A stretch of 64,000 nucleotides of DNA from Sulfuritalea sp. (lineage in GTDB: Bacteria; Pseudomonadota; Gammaproteobacteria; Burkholderiales; Rhodocyclaceae). The position numbers were made by a program, and so were the translations under genes. Below, piece by piece: positions 8,620-17,665 of this stretch. The notes beneath the pieces were generated by a model that was not told where the DNA came from, did not search any database, and saw only the letters and a program-made list of their open reading frames with translations. The stretch covers positions 291,628 through 355,627 of the forward strand of contig JALNYT010000004.1 in NCBI GenBank assembly GCA_023229685.1. The letters are read 5' to 3'. The first letter of the stretch is position 1; every line of letters starts with the position of its first letter.

Positions 8620-10497
8620 ATGAATCGCTATCCCCTCTGGAAAAACGCCACGGTGTTGATTGCCCTGGTGCTTGGACTGCTTTACACCCTGCCTAACTTT
8701 TTCGGCGAGGCGCCGGCCGTGCAGGTGGCCAGCGTCAAGTCGACGCACAAGGTTGACGCCAAGCTCATGGCCCAGGTGGAGGATGCGCTCAAGGCGGCAT
8801 CCGTCGTTCCACAGGGCATCGTGCTCGACCTGAACAGCGTGCGCGTGCGGCTGGCCGACACCGACACCCAGCTCAAGGCGAAGGACGTCATCGAGAAGGC
8901 GCTGAACCCTGTTGCGGCCGACGCGACTTACAGCGTTGCGCTGAATCTGGTGTCGAATTCTCCCAATTGGCTGACCGGCATTCACGCCCTGCCGATGTAT
9001 CTCGGCCTCGATTTGCGCGGCGGCGTGCATTTCCTGTTGCAGGTGGACATGAAGGGGGCGCTGACCAAGCGTCTCGATTCGATCGGCGCCGATCTGCGCA
9101 GCCTGATGCGCGACAAGAACATCCGTCATGGCGGCATCAGCCGCGAAGGACAGACCGTGGCGATCCGTTTCCGCGAGCCAGACATCCGCGAAAAGGCACG
9201 CGCTGCCTTGGCGGATAGCCAGCCTGATCTGCTGGTGGTTGACGCCCAGGACGGTGCGGATCTCAAACTGGTGGCGACCCTCAAGCCGGAAGCGCAGAAA
9301 CGCATCCAGGAATTTGCGGTCAAGCAGAACATCACCACCTTGCACAATCGCATCAACGAACTCGGCGTCGCCGAACCGATCATTCAGCAGCAGGGCGCCG
9401 ACCGAATCGTGGTGCAACTGCCGGGGGTGCAGGACACCGCCAAGGCCAAGGACATTCTCGGTCGCACCGCAACGCTGGAAGTGCGCATGGTCGATGATGA
9501 AGCCAGCGCCAATCCGAGCATCATGGAGCAGGCGGCGCGCGGCCAGCCACCGGCCGGTACCGAGTATTACGTCGAGCGCGGCGGGCGCGGTCTGCTGGTG
9601 AAGAAGCAGGTGGTGCTGACCGGCGAGCGCCTGACGGATGCGCAGCCCGGTTTCGACAACCAGACCCATGAAGCGGCGGTGCATCTGTCGCTTGATTCGG
9701 CCGGCGCACGCATCTTCAAGGACGTGACGCGCGAGAGCGTGGGCAAGCGCATGGCCATCCTGCTGATCGAGAAGGGCAAGGGCGAGGTGGTAACCGCTCC
9801 GGTAATCCGTAGCGAGATCGGTGGCGGTCGCGTACAGATTTCGGGGCGCATGAGCACCATGGAAGCCAACGATGTCGCCCTGCTGCTGCGTGCCGGGTCG
9901 CTTGCGGCGCCAATGGAGATCATCGAGGAGCGCACCATCGGCCCCAGCCTGGGCGCCGACAACATCAAGAAGGGCTTCAATTCGACCTTGGGGGGCTTCG
10001 CCGCCATCGCCGTCTTCATGATGGCCTATTATTTATTGTTCGGTCTGGTCTCGGTGCTGGCGCTGTCCGCCAACATGCTGCTGCTGGTGGCGCTGCTGTC
10101 CCTGCTGCAGGCCACCCTGACCTTGCCCGGCATCGCCGCCATCGCTCTGGCGCTGGGCATGGCGATCGACTCGAACGTGCTGATCAACGAACGCGTGCGC
10201 GAGGAACTGCGCAACGGCAGCACGCCGCAGGCCGCCATCACGGCGGGCTACGAGCGCGCCTGGGCGACGATTCTCGATTCCAACGTAACCACGCTGATCG
10301 TCGGCGTCGCGCTGCTGATCTTCGGTTCCGGCGCCGTGCGCGGCTTCGCGGTGGTGCACTGCCTGGGCATTCTGACTTCGCTCTTCAGTTCGGTGATCAT
10401 ATCGCGCGCAGTGGTCAATTGGATTTACGGCCGTCGCCGTAAGCTCGAGCGTCTCAGCATCGGCCAGGTCTGGAAATCCGGCCTCAGCGCCAAGTAG
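8620..10497 (+). CDS. secD: SecD, protein translocase subunit
   Basis: A 625-residue inner-membrane protein that with SecF uses the proton gradient to pull exported proteins through SecYEG. There is one N-terminal helix, a large periplasmic region with the P1-type domain (including YLGLDLRGGVHFLLQVDM near residue 130), and five C-terminal helices with the conserved ALGMAIDSNVLINERVREEL motif. The length is typical for proteobacteria. Its 46-nt leader after yajC and the intergenic repeat before secF suggest one transcript. Confidence 0.97.
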   Translation: MNRYPLWKNATVLIALVLGLLYTLPNFFGEAPAVQVASVKSTHKVDAKLMAQVEDALKAASVVPQGIVLDLNSVRVRLADTDTQLKAKDVIEKALNPVAADATYSVALNLVSNSPNWLTGIHALPMYLGLDLRGGVHFLLQVDMKGALTKRLDSIGADLRSLMRDKNIRHGGISREGQTVAIRFREPDIREKARAALADSQPDLLVVDAQDGADLKLVATLKPEAQKRIQEFAVKQNITTLHNRINELGVAEPIIQQQGADRIVVQLPGVQDTAKAKDILGRTATLEVRMVDDEASANPSIMEQAARGQPPAGTEYYVERGGRGLLVKKQVVLTGERLTDAQPGFDNQTHEAAVHLSLDSAGARIFKDVTRESVGKRMAILLIEKGKGEVVTAPVIRSEIGGGRVQISGRMSTMEANDVALLLRAGSLAAPMEIIEERTIGPSLGADNIKKGFNSTLGGFAAIAVFMMAYYLLFGLVSVLALSANMLLLVALLSLLQATLTLPGIAAIALALGMAIDSNVLINERVREELRNGSTPQAAITAGYERAWATILDSNVTTLIVGVALLIFGSGAVRGFAVVHCLGILTSLFSSVIISRAVVNWIYGRRRKLERLSIGQVWKSGLSAK

Positions 10498-10506
10498 GGG
10501 TACAAA

Positions 10507-10572
10507 TATGGCCCCCACGCTCACTTCGTTCGCTGCCCCCACAGGGGGCGTTGCCGCCCTCGGGACGGCCCT
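10507..10572 (+). repeat. GC-rich intergenic repeat between secD and secF
   Basis: Contains a tight hairpin, GCCCCC-ACA-GGGGGC at 10535-10549, flanked by a CTCACTTCGTTCGCT segment and a second GC-rich part (GGGACGGCCCTTCGGGAGG). This composition is characteristic of the abundant intergenic repeats of betaproteobacteria. It fills nearly all of the secD-secF gap and brings the GGGAGG used as secF ribosome site. Confidence 0.6.
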
Positions 10573-10584
10573 TCGGGAGGCATA

Positions 10585-11547
10585 ATGGAATTCTTCCGCA
10601 TCAGAAAAGATATCCCCTTCATGCGCCATGCGCTGGTGTTCAACGTCATATCGTTGATCACTTTCCTGCTGGCGGTGTTCTTCCTGGTCAACAAGGGGCT
10701 TCACTTCTCGATCGAGTTCACCGGCGGCACCCTGCTCGAAGTGAGTTATGCGCAGGCGCCCGATCTCGACAAGTTGCGCAAGCAGATGGAGACGGACGGC
10801 TTTACCGATACCCAGGTGCAGAATTTCGGTACGTCACGTGACGTGCTGATCCGCGTGCCTTTGTCAAAAGACGCCGAGACTTCCAAGGTGGGCGACCGCG
10901 TCATGGCCTCGCTGGCAAGAGTCGGCGCTGGCGGTACGGCGGATAGTGCAGGGGCCGTCGGCGCCCCAACTCTGAAACGCGTCGAGTTCGTCGGTCCGCA
11001 GGTGGGCAAGGAACTGGCGTCCGACGGGGCATTGGCGCTGTTGCTGGTCGTGTGCGGCATCGTGCTGTATCTGGCGATGCGTTTCGAATGGCGCTTCGCG
11101 GTGTCAGCCATCATCGCCAACATGCACGACGTGGTGATCATCCTCGGCTGCTTCGCGTTGTTCCAGTGGGAGTTTTCCCTGCCGGTCTTGGCGGCCGTGT
11201 TGGCGGTGCTGGGCTATTCGGTCAACGAGTCGGTAGTGGTGTTCGACCGTGTGCGCGAGACCTTCAAGAAGAAGCGCGGCATGACGACGCCGCAGGTGCT
11301 CGATCACGCGATTACCAGCACGATCTCACGCACCATCATTACCCACGGCTGCACCCAGATGATGGTGACTTCGATGCTGATTTTCGGCGGTCCGGCGCTG
11401 CATTACTTTGCGCTGGCGCTGACCATCGGCATTTTGTTCGGCATCTATTCGTCCGTCCTAGTGGCCAGCCCGCTGGTGATGTGGATGGGTGTTTCCCGCG
11501 AACAATTCATCAAGGTCAAGGTCGAGAAACCGGAAGCCGTGGTCTGA
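10585..11547 (+). CDS. secF: SecF, protein translocase subunit
   Basis: A 320-residue six-helix partner of SecD. The N-terminal helix precedes a small periplasmic P4-type domain (FTGGTLLEV near residue 50), and the conserved VLGYSVNESVVVFDRVRE stretch lies in the proton-path helices. The GGGAGGC ribosome site is provided by the end of the intergenic repeat. It is last in the operon; a minus-strand gene converges from the right. Confidence 0.96.
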   Translation: MEFFRIRKDIPFMRHALVFNVISLITFLLAVFFLVNKGLHFSIEFTGGTLLEVSYAQAPDLDKLRKQMETDGFTDTQVQNFGTSRDVLIRVPLSKDAETSKVGDRVMASLARVGAGGTADSAGAVGAPTLKRVEFVGPQVGKELASDGALALLLVVCGIVLYLAMRFEWRFAVSAIIANMHDVVIILGCFALFQWEFSLPVLAAVLAVLGYSVNESVVVFDRVRETFKKKRGMTTPQVLDHAITSTISRTIITHGCTQMMVTSMLIFGGPALHYFALALTIGILFGIYSSVLVASPLVMWMGVSREQFIKVKVEKPEAVV

Positions 11548-11598
11548 CGCATTGCTTCCGCGTGCGGAACCTGCCGGCACGGCGCCGGGCAAGTCCGG

Positions 11599-11928
11599 CT
11601 ATTCGCTTCCCGTGGCGAACACGTGTTTCACGCGCAGCAGGCTCTTGCCTTCGGCTGCCAACGCCAGCAAACGATCTATGTTGGGATGCTTGCCGGGGTT
11701 CTGGCGGGCGTCCTCGGTGTGCTCGGCATAGAGTTCCAGCCCTTTTCTGGCTGCTTCCACAGTGATGGCGCCGTAGATCTGTCCGAGGTGGTTATAGATC
11801 GACAGCGAGCCGGCTTGCCCCGGCTTGTTCTCTATCGTGGCGGCAACAGCGCCATCGCTGTCGAGCAACTGGATTGCTGCCAGGTGCGAGATACGGGGAA
11901 GTTGCTTGAGGTTATCGGCGAATGCCAT
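11599..11928 (-). CDS. DUF2322 family protein
   Basis: A 109-residue soluble protein with the family opening MAFADNLKQLPRISHL and a C-terminal HPNIDRLLALAAEGK segment. No catalytic motif is apparent and the function of the family is unknown. The ATG lies 8 nt after the purB stop, so it is probably cotranscribed with purB. Confidence 0.7.
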   Translation of the reverse strand: MAFADNLKQLPRISHLAAIQLLDSDGAVAATIENKPGQAGSLSIYNHLGQIYGAITVEAARKGLELYAEHTEDARQNPGKHPNIDRLLALAAEGKSLLRVKHVFATGSE

Positions 11929-11936
11929 TCGAGACC

Positions 11937-13304
11937 CTAAATTCGTTTCGCCAATTCAGCCGCCTTGCCGATGTAGGCGGCCGGTGTCATCTCGAGCAGA
12001 CGCTGGCGGTCGCCTTCGGGTAATGGCAGTTTCGCGATGAACTGGCGCAGGGCGTCCTTCTGTATACCCTTGCCGCGGGTGAGTTCCTTGAGTTGCTCGT
12101 AAGGGTTGGGGATGCCGAAGCGACGCATCACGGTTTGCACCGGCTCGGCCAGGACTTCCCAAGCGTCGTCGAGGTCCTCGGCGAGGCGCTGCGGATTGGC
12201 TTCCAGTTTGTTCAGCCCGCGCAGCGTCGAGTCGAAGGCCAGCAGCGTATAGCCGAAGGCGACGCCCATATTGCGCAACACGGTAGAGTCGGTAAGGTCG
12301 CGTTGCAGACGGGAGATCGGCAGTTTTTCGGCCAGGTGCCGGAGCACGGCATTGGCCAGACCCAGATTGCCTTCGGAATTTTCGAAGTCGATCGGATTCA
12401 CTTTGTGCGGCATGGTTGATGAGCCGATCTCGCCTTCCTTCAGCTTCTGCTTGAAATAGCCCAGCGAGATGTATTGCCAGATATCGCGGTCGGTATCGAT
12501 CAGGATGGTGTTGGCGCGAGCCACGGCATCGAACAATTCGGCCATGGCATCGTGCGGCTCGATCTGGATCGTGTAGGGGTTGAACTCCAGCCCCAGCGAT
12601 TCGATGAAGCGGCGGTTGAAGCTCTCCCAGTCAATGTCCGGGTAGGCCGCCATATGAGCGTTGTAGTTGCCCACGGCGCCGTTGAACTTGGCGGCGAGCG
12701 ACACGGCGGAAATCTGACCGCGGCTGCGCATCAGGCGCGCCGCGATGTTGGCCATTTCCTTGCCCAGCGTGGTCGGTGTTGCGGGTTGACCGTGGGTGCG
12801 GGCGAGCATCGGCAGTTCCGCCAGTTGATGCGCCAGTTCGCGCAGACGGGCAATCACGCGGTCAAGTTCCGGCAACAGACTTTCGGCGACGGCGTCCTTC
12901 AGCATCAGCGCGTGCGAAACATTGTTGATGTCTTCAGAAGTGCAGCCGAAATGTATGAACTCGCTGACGCGCATTACCTCGGCGCTGTTCGCCAGGCGGT
13001 CCTTCAGCCAGTATTCCATGGCCTTGACGTCATGATTGGTGCGGTTCTCGATGGTCTTGATGGCTTCCGCATCCGCGACCGAGAAATTGACGATGACAGC
13101 ATCCAGTTCGGCAATCGCGGCCTCGGAAAATGCCGGACATTCGGTGATTTCCCTGGCCGCTGCCAGGGCTTTGAGCCATTCGATTTCGACTCGAACGCGA
13201 TTGCGTATGAGACCGTACTCGGAAAAATGGATGCGCAGGCTTTCGACCTTCGCGGCATAGCGCCCGTCGAGCGGCGAAAGTGCAGTGAGTGCGGTGAGTG
13301 TCAT
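11937..13304 (-). CDS. purB: PurB, adenylosuccinate lyase
   Basis: Catalyses two fumarate-releasing steps of purine synthesis (SAICAR to AICAR, adenylosuccinate to AMP). The 455-residue length equals that of E. coli PurB. The fumarase/aspartase signature is seen as GSSTMPHKVNPIDFEN, and the region HFGCTSEDINNV holds substrate-binding residues. The start at MTLTALTALSPLDGRY is preferred: an upstream extension of 50 residues in the same frame has no family similarity. Confidence 0.97.
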   Translation of the reverse strand: MTLTALTALSPLDGRYAAKVESLRIHFSEYGLIRNRVRVEIEWLKALAAAREITECPAFSEAAIAELDAVIVNFSVADAEAIKTIENRTNHDVKAMEYWLKDRLANSAEVMRVSEFIHFGCTSEDINNVSHALMLKDAVAESLLPELDRVIARLRELAHQLAELPMLARTHGQPATPTTLGKEMANIAARLMRSRGQISAVSLAAKFNGAVGNYNAHMAAYPDIDWESFNRRFIESLGLEFNPYTIQIEPHDAMAELFDAVARANTILIDTDRDIWQYISLGYFKQKLKEGEIGSSTMPHKVNPIDFENSEGNLGLANAVLRHLAEKLPISRLQRDLTDSTVLRNMGVAFGYTLLAFDSTLRGLNKLEANPQRLAEDLDDAWEVLAEPVQTVMRRFGIPNPYEQLKELTRGKGIQKDALRQFIAKLPLPEGDRQRLLEMTPAAYIGKAAELAKRI

Positions 13305-13393
13305 GTCTTTGGCGAGTAGAGAAGACGCGAGCAAAGCGCCGACGATGCAATTAATTTTAGCATGCGGGTATCGGCCCCCGGAGCGCGAACCGG

Positions 13394-13421
13394 CTGTCAG
13401 CGCAATGACGCATGTTATAGT
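13394..13421 (+). promoter_or_regulatory. Probable promoter of the GST gene
   Basis: CTGTCA and TATAGT are separated by 16 nt, about 34 nt before the GST start and in the divergent gap with purB. Matches sigma-70 boxes moderately well. Confidence 0.4.
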
Positions 13422-13454
13422 TTCGCTGCCCCGAAAAACCGGTGATTTGACCAA

Positions 13455-14063
13455 ATGAAACTGATTGCTTCCCTCACCAGCCCTTATGTTCGAAAGACTC
13501 GCATCGTGCTGGCAGAGAAAAAGATCGACTACGATCTGGTTCTCGATTCGCCCTGGGTCGAGGGAAATCAGGTGGCGGCGTTCAACCCGCTGGGCAAGGT
13601 TCCGGTGCTGGTGCTGGACGATGACAGCACGCTCTACGATTCCCGCGTAATTGCCGAATATCTGGATACCGTGGCGCCGAACAATCGCCTGATTCCTGCT
13701 TCCGGGCGGGAACGTATCAGCGTCAAGCGCTGGGAGGCTCTGGCGGACGGCACCATGGATGCGGCGGTAACAGCGTTCCTCGAATCGCGGCGTCCCGACG
13801 GCGAGCGAAGTCCATCAGCGATTGAAAGACAACGCGGCAAGATCATGCGGGCGCTGAAGGCCATGTCCGATGAGTTGGGAGAACAGCCGTGGTGTCACGG
13901 CAACACCCTGTCGCTGGCGGATGTCGCTGTTGGCTGTGCCTTGGGTTATGTCCTCTTCCGGCTCCCCGACATGCGCTGGAGCGAGCAATACGCCAATCTC
14001 GCGCAGCTTTACGAGAAGCTCATGCAGCGTCTCTCATTTGCCGACACGGTGCCGCAGGCCTAG
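13455..14063 (+). CDS. Glutathione S-transferase family protein
   Basis: A 202-residue two-domain protein. The N-terminal thioredoxin-like domain begins MKLIASLTSPYVRKTRIVLAEK and contains NPLGKVPVLVLDD with the cis-proline and the YDSRVIAEYLD glutathione-contact segment; the C-terminal part is the usual helical domain (SLADVAVGCALGYV). A serine at position 9 is a candidate catalytic residue. The substrate cannot be told. It is a single gene divergent from purB. Confidence 0.88.
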   Translation: MKLIASLTSPYVRKTRIVLAEKKIDYDLVLDSPWVEGNQVAAFNPLGKVPVLVLDDDSTLYDSRVIAEYLDTVAPNNRLIPASGRERISVKRWEALADGTMDAAVTAFLESRRPDGERSPSAIERQRGKIMRALKAMSDELGEQPWCHGNTLSLADVAVGCALGYVLFRLPDMRWSEQYANLAQLYEKLMQRLSFADTVPQA

Positions 14064-14129
14064 GCTGGGGTACTGGCGCAGCGCTTAGCGCCGCTGTCCG
14101 CAACGGATGGCATCCGCTGAAGGTTCGCC

Positions 14130-14513
14130 TTATTTCTCGGGCTTGGTTTGGGTTGCCGTGCCGTCAAGACGAGAGATCAGGCGTGGCAGCAGTTTCTTTT
14201 CAGCCTGTTCGGTAAGTTCTCCCATCAGTTGGTCGGCCAGTCCGTCGGTGACCTTGAGTACCGCCTGGGGCAGTTCCTGATCAAGCCAGCGTGAAAGCTC
14301 TTCGCGCAGCGCATCGAGATGCTGTTGCATGTGCGGCGGTGCCGTTGCCAGCGCGGCTTCGTGTTCGGTAACGATGTCGGTGAGAATGGGCAAGTCGTCA
14401 CCGGGTGGAATGGCCTCTGTTGGCAGCGCCGGAGATCCCGCAACAAATACCCGGGTGCGCCGAATCAGCGCATCGGCTTTACGCAGGAGGTCCGCTGTAT
14501 CGTCGTCAGCCAT
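14130..14513 (-). CDS. Hypothetical protein, helical (127 aa)
   Basis: A small acidic, mostly helical protein starting MADDDTADLLRKADALI and rich in Leu and Glu in its C-terminal half (ELPQAVLKVTDGLADQLMGEL). I see no membrane segment, signal or known motif. It begins 3 nt after the holC stop, so it is likely translated from the pepA-holC transcript. The region from 14064 to 14129 contains a GGCGC/GCGCC hairpin that may end transcription between this gene and the convergent GST gene. Confidence 0.6.
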   Translation of the reverse strand: MADDDTADLLRKADALIRRTRVFVAGSPALPTEAIPPGDDLPILTDIVTEHEAALATAPPHMQQHLDALREELSRWLDQELPQAVLKVTDGLADQLMGELTEQAEKKLLPRLISRLDGTATQTKPEK

Positions 14514-14516
14514 TGC

Positions 14517-14942
14517 CTAGATGCCTCCTGAGATATCTTGGGCTTCCAGCGGGTAGCCGCGTTCCCGATAAAAGCGGAAGCGTTCACGGCCAGGCAGCCT
14601 GTCGCCATCGTCAGCGCTGATGATTTCGACCAGTTGCTGAAAGCGGCTGAAGCCGGGCGGTATCTCGTCCGACAGATTCAACAGGCAGCCGTCGTGTGGT
14701 GGATGGTCGAGCCCTGCCGCCAGGATGATTGGAGTCTCCGTAGCCAATTTGTCGTCGGCCCGGCAGTGGGGTGTGAAGCCGGTAGCCGGCTGTGTCCACA
14801 GCAGGCGATCCAACTGTTCACCGCGCTCACTGGCTGGCACATATACCAACACCCGCTTGCCTTCGCTGCCCGTACGCGCGAGCCACGCGGCGATGGCCTG
14901 GAGTCGATCGCGCGCACCATGGAGAAAGGTGATTTGCGTCAT
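14517..14942 (-). CDS. holC: HolC, DNA polymerase III chi subunit
   Basis: A 141-residue protein with the chi fold opening (MTQITFLHGARDRLQAIAAWLAR) and the central LLNLSDEIPPGFSRFQQLVEII segment typical of HolC. Chi links the clamp loader to single-stranded DNA-binding protein. Its ATG overlaps the pepA stop by 4 nt, an arrangement (pepA-holC) common in proteobacteria and one reason to reject the longer in-frame start inside pepA. Confidence 0.88.
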   Translation of the reverse strand: MTQITFLHGARDRLQAIAAWLARTGSEGKRVLVYVPASERGEQLDRLLWTQPATGFTPHCRADDKLATETPIILAAGLDHPPHDGCLLNLSDEIPPGFSRFQQLVEIISADDGDRLPGRERFRFYRERGYPLEAQDISGGI

Positions 14943-16462
14943 CCCCGCTTGCGCTTGCTGCCGGGTTTCGGTGCACGACTGGCGCGATCCAGCAGGAAAT
15001 GGGTCAGCAAGGGCACCGGTCGTCCGGTTGCGCCCTTCTCCTTGCCCGAGCGCCATGCGGTGCCGGCGATGTCGAGATGCGCCCATCGGTACTTGTCTGT
15101 GAAGCGGGAGAGGAAGCACGCCGCCGTTATGGTGCCGGCCGGGCGGCCGCCGATATTTGCCATGTCGGCAAAGTTGCTTTTCAACTGTTCCTGATAGTCA
15201 TCCCACAGAGGCAGTTGCCAGGCACGATCATAGGAGTCGTGGCCGGCATCGAGCAACTCCTTCACCAGCCCCTCATTGTTGGCGAGCAGACCGGTGGCAA
15301 CATGTCCGAGTGAGATGACGCAGGCACCTGTCAGTGTGGCTATGTCAACCACACACTCCGGATCAAAGCGCTCAACATACGTGAGCGCGTCGCACAGTAT
15401 GAGTCGGCCCTCCGCATCCGTGTTGAGGATCTCAATCGTTTGGCCCGACATCGATGTGATTACATCCCCCGGCTTTGTGGCTGCGCCTCCCGGCATGTTC
15501 TCCGTAGACGGGATGACGCCAATGAGATTGAGCGGCAGTTTCATCAAGGCCGCCGCCTTGAGTGTTCCCAGGACGCTGGCAGCGCCGCACATGTCGTACT
15601 TCATTTCATCCATTTCCAGCCCCGGCTTGAGCGAAATGCCTCCGGAATCGAAGGTGATGCCCTTGCCGACCAGCACCACCGGCTTTGCTCCGGAGGCGCC
15701 TCCAGCATGGCGCAAGACGATGAATTTGGGCGGCTCGTGCGATCCTCGGGCGACGGACAGCAGGGTGTTCATGCCGAGCTTCTCCATGTCAGCGCGCTCG
15801 AGAATGTCGACGCCAAGGCCGTACGATTTTGCGAGTTGCTTAGCCTGGTCAGCGAGATAGGTGGGCGTGCAGATGTTGCCCGGCAGATTGCCAAGATCCT
15901 TGGCCAGTTCCACTCCCGCGGCAATCGCCAGCCCTTCCTTCAGTGCTGCTTCAGCGGTCGCAAGCTCATTGCGGCGGGTGACGCAGAATGTCAGTTTTCG
16001 CAGCGGGCGGCGCACCTCTTCCTTTTTCGACTTGAGGCGATCAAACCGGTAGAGCGTTTCCTGAACGACTAATGCGGCCTGGCGAATCTTCCAGGCGACA
16101 TCCCGTTTTTTGACCGTGAGTTCCGTCAGGTAGAGCGTGCCGTCGAAGCCACCGGTTTCATTGAGTTGTCGAACGGCGGTAGCTAACGCAGCGCGGTATT
16201 CCTTTTCCCGGAACTCCTTCTCTTTGCCCAGTCCTACCAGCAGGATGCGATCCGCCTCGACGCCGGGAACGCCATGGAGCAACAGGCTGCTACCGGCTTT
16301 GCCCTCCATATCGCCACGACGCAGGACGTCGCTGAGAAACTGCTGAGCCGCCGTGTCGACGACCTCCGCCGGTGCAGAAAGCTTTCTCGGCTCGAACACG
16401 CCGACCACAACGCAAGCGCTCCGCTGCTTTTCCGGGCTTCCGCTTTTTATGCTAAATTCCAA
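14939..16462 (-). CDS. pepA: PepA, leucyl aminopeptidase
   Basis: A 507-residue M17 cytosolic aminopeptidase. The catalytic C-terminal half holds GKGITFDSGGISLKPG, the metal-binding signature NTDAEGRLILCD and GRPAGTITAACFLSRF; the N-terminal domain is of normal length. M17 enzymes release N-terminal residues from peptides with two divalent metals, and E. coli PepA also binds DNA in gene control and recombination. It is divergent from lptF and leads the pepA-holC unit. Confidence 0.96.
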   Translation of the reverse strand: MEFSIKSGSPEKQRSACVVVGVFEPRKLSAPAEVVDTAAQQFLSDVLRRGDMEGKAGSSLLLHGVPGVEADRILLVGLGKEKEFREKEYRAALATAVRQLNETGGFDGTLYLTELTVKKRDVAWKIRQAALVVQETLYRFDRLKSKKEEVRRPLRKLTFCVTRRNELATAEAALKEGLAIAAGVELAKDLGNLPGNICTPTYLADQAKQLAKSYGLGVDILERADMEKLGMNTLLSVARGSHEPPKFIVLRHAGGASGAKPVVLVGKGITFDSGGISLKPGLEMDEMKYDMCGAASVLGTLKAAALMKLPLNLIGVIPSTENMPGGAATKPGDVITSMSGQTIEILNTDAEGRLILCDALTYVERFDPECVVDIATLTGACVISLGHVATGLLANNEGLVKELLDAGHDSYDRAWQLPLWDDYQEQLKSNFADMANIGGRPAGTITAACFLSRFTDKYRWAHLDIAGTAWRSGKEKGATGRPVPLLTHFLLDRASRAPKPGSKRKRG

Positions 16463-16582
16463 AACACTCTCCTTGTGGATTGCGGGAAATCCCAGAAATT
16501 GGTCTGTTTCGAGTGATTTCTGTTTGCACCTCGATTATTCCCCATCTTTTCACTAAAAGTCAAAACAGACACTCCCCATACG

Positions 16583-17665
16583 ATGATTTTTCAGCGCGCC
16601 GCAATTAGGGAATTCACCCATACGGCGGCGGGGGTTTTTGTCGCGCTCTTCGCGATTCTGATGACCACCCAGCTGATTCGTCTGCTGGGCGACGCAGCAG
16701 GCGGAAAACTGGCGTCTGAAGCGGTCATCGCACTCCTGGGTTTTCGTGCCATCAGCTACCTGCCGGTGCTGCTGTCCTTGACGCTTTTTGTTGCTGTACT
16801 GATGACCCTGTCGCGCTGGTATCGCGATTCCGAAATGGTTGTTTGGCTGGCATCTGGCATTCCTCTGACCGCATGGATCAAGCCGGTGCTGAAGTTTGTC
16901 GGGCCACCCGTAGTCGTGATCGCGCTCCTTTCATTGCTGCTGGCACCCTGGGCAACGCAGAAGAGCGAGGCCTACCGTCAGACCATGGATCAGCGCGACG
17001 ACGTGGCGCGTGTGTCTCCCGGCACATTCAATGAGTCAAGCGCCGCTGACCGCGTATTCTTCGTCGAGAGCATGGCTGGCGAGGAAGGAAAGGTGAAGAA
17101 CATCTTCATCAGTTCCATCCAGCAGGGCCGTCTGGGTGTGATGGCAACGGCGCAAGGCCATACAGAGACAACACCCAACGGCGACCGTTTCCTTGTACTT
17201 GATCGCGGTCGACGCTATGAAGGTACAGCTGGCACGGCGGAGTACCGGGTGATGGAATTCGATCGCTACGCCCTGCGGATTGAAACCAAAGAGGCCCGGG
17301 GGTTTGACGAGTCGCCTCGTACCAAGCCCGTGTGGGAACTTGCGCGGGATCCGCAGCCGGCGTATCTGGCCGAACTCCTGTGGCGTCTCGGGCTGCCGCT
17401 TGCTGCCCTCAATCTGGCTGTTCTGGCCATTCCGCTGTCTTTCGTCAATCCGCGCGCCGGACGTGCCAATAACCTGATTTTTGCCCTGCTCACCTACATG
17501 ATCTACAGCAATTTGCTCAGCGTCAGTCAGGCATGGGTTGCGCAAGGGAAATTGCGTTTCGAGATAGGCGTCTGGGCGGTGCACGTCGGCATGTTCCTGC
17601 TTCTTATCGTATTGTTCTATCGTCGGCAGAATCCCCTGGCCTGGGGCAAAGCACGATGGCGCTGA
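16583..17665 (+). CDS. lptF: LptF, LPS export permease
   Basis: A 360-residue subunit of the LptB2FG ABC exporter that extracts lipopolysaccharide from the inner membrane. It starts with MIFQRAAIREFTHTAAGVFVAL, the usual N-terminal cytoplasmic and first-helix sequence, and has three N-terminal helices, a periplasmic beta domain (~130-260) and three C-terminal helices. It overlaps lptG by 10 nt. Divergent from pepA, the typical proteobacterial arrangement. Confidence 0.95.
   Translation: MIFQRAAIREFTHTAAGVFVALFAILMTTQLIRLLGDAAGGKLASEAVIALLGFRAISYLPVLLSLTLFVAVLMTLSRWYRDSEMVVWLASGIPLTAWIKPVLKFVGPPVVVIALLSLLLAPWATQKSEAYRQTMDQRDDVARVSPGTFNESSAADRVFFVESMAGEEGKVKNIFISSIQQGRLGVMATAQGHTETTPNGDRFLVLDRGRRYEGTAGTAEYRVMEFDRYALRIETKEARGFDESPRTKPVWELARDPQPAYLAELLWRLGLPLAALNLAVLAIPLSFVNPRAGRANNLIFALLTYMIYSNLLSVSQAWVAQGKLRFEIGVWAVHVGMFLLLIVLFYRRQNPLAWGKARWR

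Noticed and set aside
8242..9684. Long minus-strand frame (480 codons) over yajC and secD
   Set aside because: Antisense shadow of GC-rich genes; rich in His, Gln and Arg with no domain, while the plus strand encodes canonical SecD.
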